A stretch of DNA of 64,000 bases from Treponema sp. (GCA_022510865.1 JAFLSQ010000003.1:1-64000), one strand, 5' to 3'; positions 41,942 through 51,045 are shown, counted from the first letter of the stretch. Notes: generated by a model from the letters alone, not told the origin. Translations and numbers: made by a program.

Positions 41942-43874
41942 CCATCCGCGAGTGATGAATTTTTTTCTGCTCGTACAAATCATCGTCCGCAAGTTTCAGA
42001 AGCTCGCCAAGATCTGTCATAGTGTCATCAAATGCGGTCGCGCCAAGACTGATTGACAAATCAAAAGGAAGATTGTTCTCTTTTGTGAGCGCGGCGTCAA
42101 TCTCCGCGATTTTTCTGCGCATTTTCTCAAGATGACTCAAATCCATTCCAACGGAGACAATGCCGAATTCATCGCCGCTGAGCCGCCCGATTATGTCTGT
42201 CTGGCGGAACGCCGTCCTTAGTACTTTTGCCTGTAATTTTATGGCAAGATCGCCGTAATCGTGCCCGAAAGTGTCGTTTATTTGTTTAAGGCCGTCCAAG
42301 TCCGCGAAGCAGACAAGTCCGTTCATCTGCATTTCCGCCGCAAAAGAGACAAGTTTCTGCGCATTGGCGGAAAATCCCCTGCGGTTCAGAAGCCCGGTAA
42401 GCTCATCAGTTGTGGACTGCTTTTTAAGCGCGATGTTGTTGGATTGCAGCTCCCGGTTCGCGGAATTCAGGCTTTCCACGCGGCGCAGCGTCTTGGAATA
42501 ATTGTGCCCCTGAGAAAGCACACTCGCCAGAATTTTCAGGACAACGCTGTTCATTGCGAACGCAGGCCGCCGCAGTTTGCAGATTATATAACCGTAATGA
42601 TATTCGCCAAGAAAAATCGGCTGAAAAACGAACTGCCCGCCGTCTTTCAGCTCCTCGGTCTCAAGGCAGGAGGGAATCAGTTTCTCATGCGGATTGAAGA
42701 CCTCCCCGTTCTCGTCAACAATGTTTTTTCCGCTGTCAAGGTTCACGTGCATCACAAAACGCACGGAATCAGGCACGTCAAAATGCTCTGATTGTTTGAG
42801 CGCGAACGGCTCGTCGTACATGCACGCCGTCAAAGTTGAGAATCCGAACATATATCCGATTTTTATGAGCGACTCCGCGATTTCAGCAAGCGATGACGCG
42901 CCGCGCACAAAATCGAACAGGAAATCAATCCCGTTAATATCATCATAATAAGAAAGCAGGCTGTGATATTTGTTCATGTTCGTGCCTTCGCCCACAGGAT
43001 TGCAGCCGCACGAGCGTCTGTAGCGGATTTGCAAAGATGTACGGCGATTGCCGGCGGGCGCATCCGGGGTTTCAAGCAGACTGAGCGCGAGTTCCGCGGC
43101 ATCATATCCCTGCTGCCCGATTGAAGGGTCAATCGTCGTTATTGAGGGATTGCAGAGCGCGGCGTGGGAAGTGTTATCAAATCCGACAATCTTAACCTCG
43201 TCCGGAACAGCCACGCCCATAGAAAGAAAATAATCTATGCAGCCAACGGCCATCAAATCGTTAGCGCAGAGAAGCACGTCAAAATTGATGTCATCCCTGG
43301 ATTTTACGCGCCTTGCAAGCTCCTCGCGGGCAGAGCTGGAAGTGAACGCGCCGTCAAAAACAAGGCTCTCATCAAAAACAAGCCCGTGATTTTTAAGCGC
43401 GGATTTATAAGCCTCGTAACGCTCCAGAGCCTCCTCTGAGCCGAGTTTGTTCGCGGAAAGAAAAGCGAAGCGCGTGCATCCGTGCACTGATTTTAAATGC
43501 CCGATAATCTCATCGTATGAATCCTTGCAGTCGGTCTCGGTGCAGTACGAGTTATCGGTTTTTAAATCAAAACCGACTGAGACGCACTTTTTTTTGAAAA
43601 ACGGGCTGATTGTCCGCAGAAAATCCTCGACGGAAATATAATAAAAATAGGAATTCGACACCACAATCACCTCGTCAATGAAGTTGGTGTTCAGGAATTC
43701 CGCCGCAGCCCAATACTGGTACTCAAAAAATCCGATGCTGATGTTCGGAAGTTTTGTCTGGGCATAAAAAATCCGCACATCATCCCGATTTTTAAAAAAC
43801 CGGAAAATTCCTTTAAGGACTGATGTGGTGTACTCGACGGTAAAATTGTATGCAAAAATTGCGATGTTTTTCAT
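41931..43874 (-). CDS. LacI-like sensor fused to GGDEF diguanylate cyclase
   Basis: A 647-residue soluble protein. Residues about 1-285 form a LacI/GalR periplasmic-binding-protein-like domain (IAIFAYNFTVEYTTSVLKGI, DVLLCANDLMAVGCIDYFLSMGVAVPDEVKIVGFDN) but there is no DNA-binding helix-turn-helix and no signal peptide. A middle region (about 300-460) has no assignment, a short coiled coil follows (about 460-490), and a GGDEF domain closes the protein (about 490-640; TDELTGLLNRRGF, DLDGLKQINDTFGHDYGD, RLSGDEFGIV). The signature reads SGDEF, which can be active. A cytoplasmic sugar-like ligand probably controls c-di-GMP synthesis. Confidence 0.88.
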   Translation of the reverse strand: MKNIAIFAYNFTVEYTTSVLKGIFRFFKNRDDVRIFYAQTKLPNISIGFFEYQYWAAAEFLNTNFIDEVIVVSNSYFYYISVEDFLRTISPFFKKKCVSVGFDLKTDNSYCTETDCKDSYDEIIGHLKSVHGCTRFAFLSANKLGSEEALERYEAYKSALKNHGLVFDESLVFDGAFTSSSAREELARRVKSRDDINFDVLLCANDLMAVGCIDYFLSMGVAVPDEVKIVGFDNTSHAALCNPSITTIDPSIGQQGYDAAELALSLLETPDAPAGNRRTSLQIRYRRSCGCNPVGEGTNMNKYHSLLSYYDDINGIDFLFDFVRGASSLAEIAESLIKIGYMFGFSTLTACMYDEPFALKQSEHFDVPDSVRFVMHVNLDSGKNIVDENGEVFNPHEKLIPSCLETEELKDGGQFVFQPIFLGEYHYGYIICKLRRPAFAMNSVVLKILASVLSQGHNYSKTLRRVESLNSANRELQSNNIALKKQSTTDELTGLLNRRGFSANAQKLVSFAAEMQMNGLVCFADLDGLKQINDTFGHDYGDLAIKLQAKVLRTAFRQTDIIGRLSGDEFGIVSVGMDLSHLEKMRRKIAEIDAALTKENNLPFDLSISLGATAFDDTMTDLGELLKLADDDLYEQKKIHHSRMDGA

Positions 43875-43891
43875 CTTCCGATTCTTACGAC

Positions 43892-44887
43892 CTATTCTAC
43901 AGTATAATCTGGATTCTCGCCATCAGAAAAAACTTTCACGCGGCAATTTTCCATGCAGACATTGTCGGAGAAAGCCTGCAAATCCGCAGATTCCGGGCTA
44001 AGAATATCATCCGGATGGTAGGAAGTTTGCACAACGCTCACCTCGCCTTCCCCCGCAAGCCGCGCGAGCGCACCGTTCAGGCACACCACATCGCGGACAG
44101 CCGGAAAAATCTGCGGGCAGTTTTTCTCCTCGTATTTCTGCTCCAGAAAAAGAAGCTGCATTTTTTCCAGTGATTTGTGATTTTCGGACTCGGGAGAAAA
44201 TCCGCTCCGAAAATCGCAGTTATTGCAGCGCTGCCATTCGGCAAAATCCGCGAAAAATCTTGACGGATGAATCCGCAACGGCCGCAAAACAGACAGAAAC
44301 CATGGGACTGCCCGCCCGGCGGAATAAAAAGTCCGCGCCGCAAACGCAATATCGCGCGCGTGCCGGATTTCTTTTGCAGAAAAAGTTCCGCTCACAACCG
44401 CGCCTTCCGCAGGGCCATCAGCCGCGCCCTCAGTCTGGGGAAAATCCAGATGATTTGGATACTGCTGGACTGCAAAATCAAGGCGCTCCATAAAAAATTT
44501 CAGCGAGTCAGCGGGATTGTCCGCATACAGAAGCTGGAAGCCAAAGACAATCTCGCTCTGATTTAAAAGCCGCGCCTTGGACGCATATTTTTTTTTATCA
44601 AAAAGAAGTTTGCCGCCTTTCTGGACGCAAAGCAGCGGAATCTCAAGCGAGCAGAAAATCTGTGCGGCGGCAGAAACCAAATCACAGTCCACAGCATCAG
44701 AATTTATCAGAATTGAAAGAAAAAGCCCCGGATATTCCGCACCCACTCTTTTAATCATGCTGATGATGCGACGCTTGTCGCCGGACAAAGCCTTGTCGTG
44801 CACAGAAAGCTCTGTAACTCCTTTTTCTTTTAAAGAGAAAAGACTGTTCTCTATCTCTGCGAGCGAAAAACTGTATTCTTTTTCCAT
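43892..44887 (-). CDS. Hypothetical protein, possible degenerate radical-SAM-like fold
   Basis: A 331-residue protein I cannot place. Its first half (FSLAEIENSLFSLKEKGVTELSVHDKAL ... IISMIKRVGAEYPGLFLSILINSDAVD) alternates helices and strands in the way of a radical-SAM or TIM half-barrel, but no CxxxCxxC cluster motif is present. Cysteines occur later as RCNNCDF (about residue 222) and others, possibly a metal site. It is encoded two bases after asnA and 17 before the LacI-GGDEF gene, so it is probably co-expressed. Function is unknown. Confidence 0.7.
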   Translation of the reverse strand: MEKEYSFSLAEIENSLFSLKEKGVTELSVHDKALSGDKRRIISMIKRVGAEYPGLFLSILINSDAVDCDLVSAAAQIFCSLEIPLLCVQKGGKLLFDKKKYASKARLLNQSEIVFGFQLLYADNPADSLKFFMERLDFAVQQYPNHLDFPQTEGAADGPAEGAVVSGTFSAKEIRHARDIAFAARTFYSAGRAVPWFLSVLRPLRIHPSRFFADFAEWQRCNNCDFRSGFSPESENHKSLEKMQLLFLEQKYEEKNCPQIFPAVRDVVCLNGALARLAGEGEVSVVQTSYHPDDILSPESADLQAFSDNVCMENCRVKVFSDGENPDYTVE

Positions 44888-44889
44888 TT

Positions 44890-45921
44890 TTACAGAAGCA
44901 CAATTCCCCGGTTCTTGCAGTCCGCCTTAATCTCGTCCGTCCAGACGCTCACCTGCGTCTCACCGATGTGAGCCTTGCGCAGAAGGAACATGCACAGCCT
45001 TGACTGCCCGATTCCCCCGCCCAGCGTCTGAGTAAGCTCGCCGTTGAGCAGCCGCGAATGGAATTCCAGCGCAGAACGATTTTCCGCGCCTCTTTCCTTG
45101 AGCTGCGCCGCCAGTGACTCCGGGCTTACGCGAATGCCCATGGAAGAAAGCTCCAGCGCGCACTGATGGACAGGATTCCAGACAAGAATATCGCCGTTCA
45201 AACCGTGATGACCGTCCTCGGTCTGGGTAATCCAATCGTCATAATCCGGGGCGCGCCCATCGTGAATTGTTCCGTCGGGAAGTCTCGCGCCAATGCCGAT
45301 GATAAAAACCGCGCCGAATTCCTTGGCAACCTTATCCTCGCGCTCTTTTGGCGAAAGCTCAGGATATTTTCTCTGCAAATCATCCGCATAAACAAACGTG
45401 ATTTCTTTTGGCAGAATCGGAGTAATCTGCGGGTAGCGGTCAAAAATGAAGAATTCCGCCCGCTGAATGCAACGGTAGACTTTGCGCACCACATCCTTAA
45501 GATAGCTCACCGTGCGGTTCTGCGGGTCAATCGCCATCTCCCAGTCCCACTGATCCACATAAATTGAATGAACCGCGTCCAAATCCTCATCCGGACGCAG
45601 AGCGTTCATATCCGTGTAAATTCCGAATTCCGGCCCCAGCGCCATCGAGGTGATTTTAAGACGCTTCCATTTTGCAAGCGACTGCACGATTTCCATGCGG
45701 TACTCGTTCAGGGCTTTCACGGGAAAACTGACCGGCCGCTCCACGCCGTTCAAATCATCATTGATTCCGCGCCCAGAGCCTACAAAAAGCGGCGCGGTGA
45801 CGCGCGTAAGGTTCAGCTCGGTTGAGAGCGCAAGCTGAAAAAAATCCTTGATTGAGACAATCGCGTGCTCGGTCTGCTTCGCAGTCAGAATGGAAGCGTA
45901 TTTTTCTGGCAAATGAATCAT
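44890..45921 (-). CDS. asnA: Aspartate-ammonia ligase
   Basis: A 343-residue ATP-dependent asparagine synthetase using free ammonia. Its sequence has the class II aminoacyl-tRNA-synthetase-like fold: LTRVTAPLFV, GINDDLNGVERPVSF, SLAKWKRLKI, GIYTDMNALRPDED, HSIYVDQWDWE, and LGGGIGQSRLCMFLL near the end. It is the common form in Treponema. ATG preceded by AGAGG. First gene of an apparent asnA, unknown, LacI-GGDEF, RluA unit. Confidence 0.96.
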   Translation of the reverse strand: MIHLPEKYASILTAKQTEHAIVSIKDFFQLALSTELNLTRVTAPLFVGSGRGINDDLNGVERPVSFPVKALNEYRMEIVQSLAKWKRLKITSMALGPEFGIYTDMNALRPDEDLDAVHSIYVDQWDWEMAIDPQNRTVSYLKDVVRKVYRCIQRAEFFIFDRYPQITPILPKEITFVYADDLQRKYPELSPKEREDKVAKEFGAVFIIGIGARLPDGTIHDGRAPDYDDWITQTEDGHHGLNGDILVWNPVHQCALELSSMGIRVSPESLAAQLKERGAENRSALEFHSRLLNGELTQTLGGGIGQSRLCMFLLRKAHIGETQVSVWTDEIKADCKNRGIVLL

Positions 45922-45968
45922 AATCCTGTCCTCTTATTTTTGATTTTGGCGGATTTTAACGCCCGGTT

Positions 45969-46499
45969 TTACTCGCCGTCGTAATTTATCAGGGTTGTCA
46001 CCCGGCAAGGCGAGAGAATCTGCTCATAATTCAAGGACGGCAGCCCAATCACGCCGAAAAAATCGGTGACTGTCCCGCCGCCCTGCTCGATTAAATTTTT
46101 GGCGGCCTTGAGAGTTCCGCCGGTGGCAATCAAATCATCAACAACAAGATAGCGTCCGCCTTTTTTGATGTCAGACTTGTGCACCTCAATCACAGACTGG
46201 CCGTACTCCAAATCATAGCCGCACTGATACGTCTCGCCGGGCAGCTTGCCTTTTTTGCGAATCAGGACAAGCGGAATGCCAAGACGTTCCGCGAGCGGAG
46301 CGGCAAAAACAAAACCGCGGCTCTCAACTCCGGCAACGGCATCAAACTGCGCGTCTTTGTACAGCGCAATCATCTGGTCTATGCAGAATTTAAAGGCATC
46401 CGGATTTACAAGAACGCCCGTAATATCATAAAAAAGAATGCCAGGTTTTGGAAAATCCGGGATTCTGCGCACTGACTTGTCCAGCATCTGAATGTTCAT
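45969..46499 (-). CDS. apt: Adenine phosphoribosyltransferase
   Basis: A 176-residue purine salvage enzyme making AMP from adenine and PRPP. Features: RRIPDFPKPGILFYDITGVL, AGVESRGFVFAAPLAERLGIPLVLIRKKGKLPG and the PRPP loop VDDLIATGGTLKAAKNLIEQ. Length normal. Preceded by GAGGTG. Stands between asnA and an unknown membrane protein gene. Confidence 0.96.
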   Translation of the reverse strand: MNIQMLDKSVRRIPDFPKPGILFYDITGVLVNPDAFKFCIDQMIALYKDAQFDAVAGVESRGFVFAAPLAERLGIPLVLIRKKGKLPGETYQCGYDLEYGQSVIEVHKSDIKKGGRYLVVDDLIATGGTLKAAKNLIEQGGGTVTDFFGVIGLPSLNYEQILSPCRVTTLINYDGE

Positions 46500-46585
46500 T
46501 GGAGCACCTCACAGAAAAAACATTCTAATACTATCGTGTTTTTCCCGCAAGTAGTCTGCCGCAAGTCTGATATTCTGGCGCAGAA

Positions 46586-48421
46586 TCAGTGGAGCGAGCG
46601 GCGGCCAAGGAAAAACAGGGAGCACACCACAAGCGCGACTGAATAAACCGCGAACGCGCCCAGCATGGCTCCGGTTATACCCATGCTCGCAAGGATAGCA
46701 TAATTCATCAGTTTGAAGACGAACATTGACGCTTTATAGAAAACGTCCGCAATCAGCATGAAAACCGGGAAAACGAAGACCCACCAGAATTTGAAATACT
46801 GGTCAACATTCGTCCTGTTGTTCCAGGCGAACGTGGCGAGCATGATGAAAATTATAATCATCCAGAACGGATAGAAAATGCGGTTAAGGCAGACCGCGCC
46901 GAAAACATCCGCAGAGAATCCGTATTTGACTGTGCGCGAGAGCAGCATGAACAAAGTATAAAGCGGAATTATGGACGGATTTCTCATCGAATTCTCAAGC
47001 ATAATAAAATCGTCATAAGGGATAGAGAACATCAGGTGCTCGGGATAAGTCTCCTCCATCTCCTGATAGTAAGTGTACTCCGGAAGATACTCGCCGGCCG
47101 GCCCATCACGCTCCACAGAGCGTAGCATGATATAAGGCACAAAACGCACTTTATCATCCAGCCCCATGAGCAGCCTCGTCGTGGGCGAGAAAGTCTCCAC
47201 AGAAACCGGCAGGACTTTCGCGTAAGGCACGGACATTGTCCTGAACAAATTGCCGTCCTTGTCCACAGAGCTGATGAAAAGCCCCCGCAGATATTGGATT
47301 GATTTTCCGGTCCCCTGCACGGTGGTCACGCCTTTAAAATAGATGATGTCCTGACTTCCGTCCAGATACTTGTAGGCAAAATAAATGTCGTTGGCATCCT
47401 CAAAGCTCTCAAGCTCCAAAGTCTCATCTATAAAGAAGCATTTCTCGTTAATCCGGTTCTCGGCAATCGCACGGTAGAAAATCACATCCGGGTCTGACTG
47501 GAATTCCCGCGATGAATTATAAAGCTCGTTGAAAATATAATACGCGCGCAAATCATCCTTTTCCAGAAGCGCGAGATAGCCCTCATATTTTTTGCCGAAC
47601 GCAAGCTGCTCATCAGTCTTCGCAAGATTATGGTACTCGCTCAGATTGTTCCATGCCGCAGTCGCGATTCTGCGCAGCTCCTCAAGATTCGGGTCCTTTG
47701 GGCTGGCAAGGTTCATCCCGACATAAGCGTAATAATGCGCGTTGAACCATTCTTTTTTATCAAAATAATCCTGCGCCCTAAGATAATACTCATAGACTTC
47801 CGCAATTTGATTCGGGTCGATTACAACGTGGTCAACTTTCTCGGCATTCTCCACAGACTCATAAAGTTTTATCCTGATGTTCGAGTCGCGCCTCTGATTG
47901 CTCGCAACCTCCGCGTCATCCAGAAGCCGCGAGGCCTCCTCAGATTTTGGGGATAATTTAAGCGCGGCGTCCGCGTAACCCATCGCGCGCTCATAATAGC
48001 CTTTCTCATACAAAGTGCGCCCTACTTTTATGTACTCGCTCACAAGTTTAGGACGATTTACAATGCGATTTTTCTGCTGGCCAATCAGAACGCCAAAAAC
48101 TTCCGCGCCAAGAGTGAGCACAAAAGCAATCACAATCACCGCGACCATGATTGTTTTAAAACGGGCGAACATTGCGGCAGAAAAACGCGATGTGCTTCCC
48201 TCGGAATTCTGGCCAAAATAAACCGAGCAGCTGACAACAAAGCCCGTCATCATGATTGCGGGCAGATAATTTATGAAATACTCAAATCCGGTGAGAATTT
48301 TAAGCGCGTTGACTGAATTTTTTGGAAGTTCCGCAGAAAAATCCGCGAAAGCCGCGAAAATCATGCAGATTACAAGCGACAGCCCAAGAAAAATAGAAAG
48401 CAGTCCGAAAATCTTTTTCAT
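46586..48421 (-). CDS. Membrane protein with TPR-like region, unknown
   Basis: A 611-residue protein: hydrophobic N-terminal helices (about 5-27, 40-65, 92-115), then a periplasmic TPR-like region (about 125-270; LYEKGYYERAMGYADAALKLSPKSEEASRLLDDAE), a beta-rich stretch (about 320-450) and more transmembrane helices at the C-terminus (about 510-605). I do not recognise the family. The 9-bp spacing to the following membrane gene suggests the pair forms a complex; such paired proteins might assemble or export envelope material, but that is inference. Confidence 0.75.
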   Translation of the reverse strand: MKKIFGLLSIFLGLSLVICMIFAAFADFSAELPKNSVNALKILTGFEYFINYLPAIMMTGFVVSCSVYFGQNSEGSTSRFSAAMFARFKTIMVAVIVIAFVLTLGAEVFGVLIGQQKNRIVNRPKLVSEYIKVGRTLYEKGYYERAMGYADAALKLSPKSEEASRLLDDAEVASNQRRDSNIRIKLYESVENAEKVDHVVIDPNQIAEVYEYYLRAQDYFDKKEWFNAHYYAYVGMNLASPKDPNLEELRRIATAAWNNLSEYHNLAKTDEQLAFGKKYEGYLALLEKDDLRAYYIFNELYNSSREFQSDPDVIFYRAIAENRINEKCFFIDETLELESFEDANDIYFAYKYLDGSQDIIYFKGVTTVQGTGKSIQYLRGLFISSVDKDGNLFRTMSVPYAKVLPVSVETFSPTTRLLMGLDDKVRFVPYIMLRSVERDGPAGEYLPEYTYYQEMEETYPEHLMFSIPYDDFIMLENSMRNPSIIPLYTLFMLLSRTVKYGFSADVFGAVCLNRIFYPFWMIIIFIMLATFAWNNRTNVDQYFKFWWVFVFPVFMLIADVFYKASMFVFKLMNYAILASMGITGAMLGAFAVYSVALVVCSLFFLGRRSLH

Positions 48422-48430
48422 CCGCGTCTC

Positions 48431-49414
48431 CTAGTCCTTTTTCTGAGTGTGATTTTTGATGACCAAGCCGACAATCCAGATTACCGTAAAAATAAGCGCG
48501 AGGAGGCAGTTTGCCACAAAAACCAGCGGCTCGGGATGCCATTTTGCCAGAAAATCATAGATTGCGTTGCCGCCAAGCTGCTGCGATATTGTCCCCAGCC
48601 ACGGCGAGAAGAATCCGGAATTCAGCGAGAGGATGAGCGATGTGAGCAGGAAAAACAGCGTTGTGGTCAGAAGCCGCCAGTCAAACAGATTTGTAAGCAG
48701 ATAAACCGAGCAGAGCGCGAGCGCGAAAGAAAGATAGAACAAAAAGGTGAGGATGCCGTCATCAAAAGCGCGGGAGAATGCGTAGCGTCCGCCAACGGCA
48801 AGCGCGCGGAAATTCACGAAAGACGGGCTGAGCCTGCCGCGGAAACTCTCGCGCACAAGAATCTCGCGGAAGGGAGCGGCCTTTGTGTTCAGTTTAAAAG
48901 CATTGGAATCGCGGACAGGCCCGAACATCACATAGTCGTCGTCTTTTTCCGTCTGGATTATGACCGCGTCTGCCTTCATTCCGCCGTTGGAGTATGTGAA
49001 ATCATTTGTGAAATAATAAACCTCGTTGTCAACATGGCGGAAATAATCTTTTGATAGATAAGACTCTTCTGTTGTGAATGGATAATTTTTATCAAGATAG
49101 TCGCACAGCTTGCAGTTCAAGGGCAGAATTACAATCCATGTGACAAAGCAGAGAATCAGAAAAATGATGGTCTGCGAGATTCCGCCCGGATGCCGGATGC
49201 GGTAGAATGCCACGAGCGGACAGGCAAGAAAAATCACGCAGAAACTGATGTATGAGAAAGAATGATAGAGAACTTCCGTGGTGAAAAGCCGCAGATTGTC
49301 GCCCGCAACGTAACTCAGCAGGTTCAGGAACATCGCGTACATCAACGTTCCGAAAGCCAGTCCAAATATCAGAGAGGCAAAATACATAATCACAAGGTTA
49401 AGCGTCTTTTTCAT
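48431..49414 (-). CDS. Multipass membrane protein, unknown
   Basis: A 327-residue protein with three or four N-terminal transmembrane helices (about 5-30, 42-65, 77-97), a soluble middle domain (about 105-200), and three C-terminal helices (about 218-260, 290-320). The layout (TM cluster, periplasmic domain, TM cluster) recalls LptF/LptG permeases, but I see no definite motif. Start at ATG 49414 with GGGA upstream; a longer frame would overlap the divergent STAS gene. Co-transcribed with the 611-residue membrane protein. Confidence 0.75.
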   Translation of the reverse strand: MKKTLNLVIMYFASLIFGLAFGTLMYAMFLNLLSYVAGDNLRLFTTEVLYHSFSYISFCVIFLACPLVAFYRIRHPGGISQTIIFLILCFVTWIVILPLNCKLCDYLDKNYPFTTEESYLSKDYFRHVDNEVYYFTNDFTYSNGGMKADAVIIQTEKDDDYVMFGPVRDSNAFKLNTKAAPFREILVRESFRGRLSPSFVNFRALAVGGRYAFSRAFDDGILTFLFYLSFALALCSVYLLTNLFDWRLLTTTLFFLLTSLILSLNSGFFSPWLGTISQQLGGNAIYDFLAKWHPEPLVFVANCLLALIFTVIWIVGLVIKNHTQKKD

Positions 49415-49487
49415 AACAATCCCATTCATTATATTATCGCACATTCTGAACAAATGTTGAAAAAAATCTGCGTCCGCGATGCAGGAT

Positions 49488-49517
49488 TTGACATGATATT
49501 TCAATAACTGATATAAT
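49488..49517 (+). promoter_or_regulatory. Promoter of the STAS-zinc gene, leaderless geometry
   Basis: Perfect TTGACA (49488-49493) and TATAAT (49512-49517) with an 18-bp spacer. The ATG at 49527 is nine bases after the -10 and there is no Shine-Dalgarno, so the mRNA should begin at or a few bases before the start codon. Confidence 0.75.
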
Positions 49518-49526
49518 AGTCGAACT

Positions 49527-50081
49527 ATGGATGACAATAACGCTCTGATTACAGGGTTTGACAGCGACAGAGACAGCAGTCTTACCATCAGTCTGAGGAA
49601 AGCAGAAGGCATTGACTCAGGCATTTTTATTTATTTGAACGGATACATCGACACTTATAACTCCAATTTTTTTCAGAAACAGGTTAATAAAATCATAGAT
49701 GCGGGCTTTCTCAATCTGATTTTCAACTGCTCTGCCTTAAGTTATGTCTCTTCCACAGGAATCGGGTCGTTCGCATCATTTCTGAAAATCCTGAAATCAA
49801 AAGGCGGCGAGATTGTCATGCAGGAAGTTCAGCCGAAAGTCTACGAGGTTTTCCAGCTGCTTGGCTTCTCACAGTTTTTCAACATCAAGGCAAACCTTGA
49901 GGAAGTGCTGGACTTTTTCAAGCACGGCGGAACGCCCACTTTCGGCAGCGTTTTTCCGCTTCTTGTGCGCTGCCCAGTTTGCGACAAAAAACTGCGCTCA
50001 ACAAAACCGGGTCATTTCCGCTGCTCGGGCTGCCGCTCAATCATTTCCATAAACGAGATGGGCTCGGTTTCTTTAGGCTGA
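49527..50081 (+). CDS. STAS-domain protein with C-terminal zinc ribbon
   Basis: A 184-residue protein. Residues about 18-125 form a STAS domain (IFIYLNGYIDTYNSNFFQKQVNKII, LIFNCSALSYVSSTGIGSFASFLKIL) that keeps the Ser-Ser-Thr-Gly phosphorylation loop. Residues about 145-172 have two CxxC pairs (CPVCDKKL and CSGC), a zinc-ribbon layout. An anti-sigma antagonist with an added metal-binding tail is unusual; the tail may bind RNA polymerase, DNA or a partner. It has its own promoter and terminator, and is divergent from the membrane protein pair. Confidence 0.85.
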   Translation: MDDNNALITGFDSDRDSSLTISLRKAEGIDSGIFIYLNGYIDTYNSNFFQKQVNKIIDAGFLNLIFNCSALSYVSSTGIGSFASFLKILKSKGGEIVMQEVQPKVYEVFQLLGFSQFFNIKANLEEVLDFFKHGGTPTFGSVFPLLVRCPVCDKKLRSTKPGHFRCSGCRSIISINEMGSVSLG

Positions 50082-50412
50082 TTTCCCCGCCGAGCCGTGC
50101 ATTCCCCCGGATTTTGTCCGGGATTTTTTTTGATTTGACCGCCTTTCCTAAAATTGTGGATAAGTTGTGCAAAAACAGGGGAAAACTTCGCGTGAAACAC
50201 CTGATGTGAAACATTCCGCCTGCATCAAAAATGTGATTTTTAAGCAGCGCAGGCAACCTAAATCATTATATTACAAAGAATTACAACTGTACGAAAAATA
50301 TTTTTGCGAATTTTCTGATATTTTTCAGAAAACTGCTTGACACAGAATTTCGTGCAAAAATTGTGGATAAACTGTGCACAACTTGCGGACAAGGTGTGCA
50401 CAAACGCAGAGG
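50082..50412. other. DnaA-box-containing AT-rich intergenic region
   Basis: Between the convergent ends of the STAS-zinc and hisB genes there is a terminator, two perfect DnaA boxes TGTGGATAA (50155-50163 and 50362-50370), each followed within a few bases by TGTGCA words (including TGTGCACAA at 50373-50381 and 50395-50403), and an AT-rich stretch about 50250-50340. This is the layout of a replication origin or DnaA-binding site, although dnaA and dnaN are not next to it. Confidence 0.55.
50106..50131 (+). terminator. Terminator of the STAS-zinc gene
   Basis: CCCGGA (50106-50111) pairs with TCCGGG (50117-50122) around a 5-base loop, followed by A and eight T (50124-50131). Confidence 0.85.
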
Positions 50413-51027
50413 TCAGACAATCACGCCTTTTGTGCTCGGAATCGCGCCGGCTCTGCGGGCATCAGGCTCAACCGCCGCACGGATTGCCCTGCCAGATGCC
50501 TTGAAGCACGCCTCCATTTTGTGGTGGTCGCTCCTGCCACGAATCACGTCAATGTGAAGATTGCACAGCGCGCTGTTCGCAAAGCCCTGCCAGAAATCCT
50601 CAAAGCAATCAGTCTGAAAACTTGACTCTTTTCCGCCGCTCACGCTCACAAGCGGAACGCCGGTCAGAGCGGAATTGCAGACAAGATACGGACGGCCTCC
50701 AAAATCCACAGAAACCTGCGCCAAAGTCTCGTCCATCGGGCAGATGAAAAAACCCGCGCGATGAATTCCCGCGCAGTCGCCAAGAGCTTTCCTGAAACAC
50801 TCGCCAAGAACAATCCCCGTGTCCTCGATTGTGTGGTGCTGGTCAACTTCAAGGTCGCCTTTTATGCTGCCGCGCAAATCAAAAAGTCCGTGCTTGCAGA
50901 AACTTCTGAGCATGTGGTCAAAAAATCCGATTGGATTCTCAACCTCGCACTTTCCGCTGCCGTCAAGGTTCAGCGTCAGCTCAATCTGGGTCTCACCGGT
51001 CGTCCGTTTTACAGTCGCAGTCCTCAT
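50413..51027 (-). CDS. hisB: Imidazoleglycerol-phosphate dehydratase
   Basis: A 204-residue manganese enzyme of histidine biosynthesis (single-function HisB). The two metal-binding motifs are present: GFFDHMLRSFCKHG with DLEVDQHHTIEDTGI, and the second half DHHKMEACFKASGRA. The second of two adjacent ATGs (51027) is chosen because GGAGG lies five bases upstream. It starts 18 bases after hisG. Confidence 0.95.
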   Translation of the reverse strand: MRTATVKRTTGETQIELTLNLDGSGKCEVENPIGFFDHMLRSFCKHGLFDLRGSIKGDLEVDQHHTIEDTGIVLGECFRKALGDCAGIHRAGFFICPMDETLAQVSVDFGGRPYLVCNSALTGVPLVSVSGGKESSFQTDCFEDFWQGFANSALCNLHIDVIRGRSDHHKMEACFKASGRAIRAAVEPDARRAGAIPSTKGVIV

Positions 51028-51045
51028 CATCGCCTCCTTAAAAAG

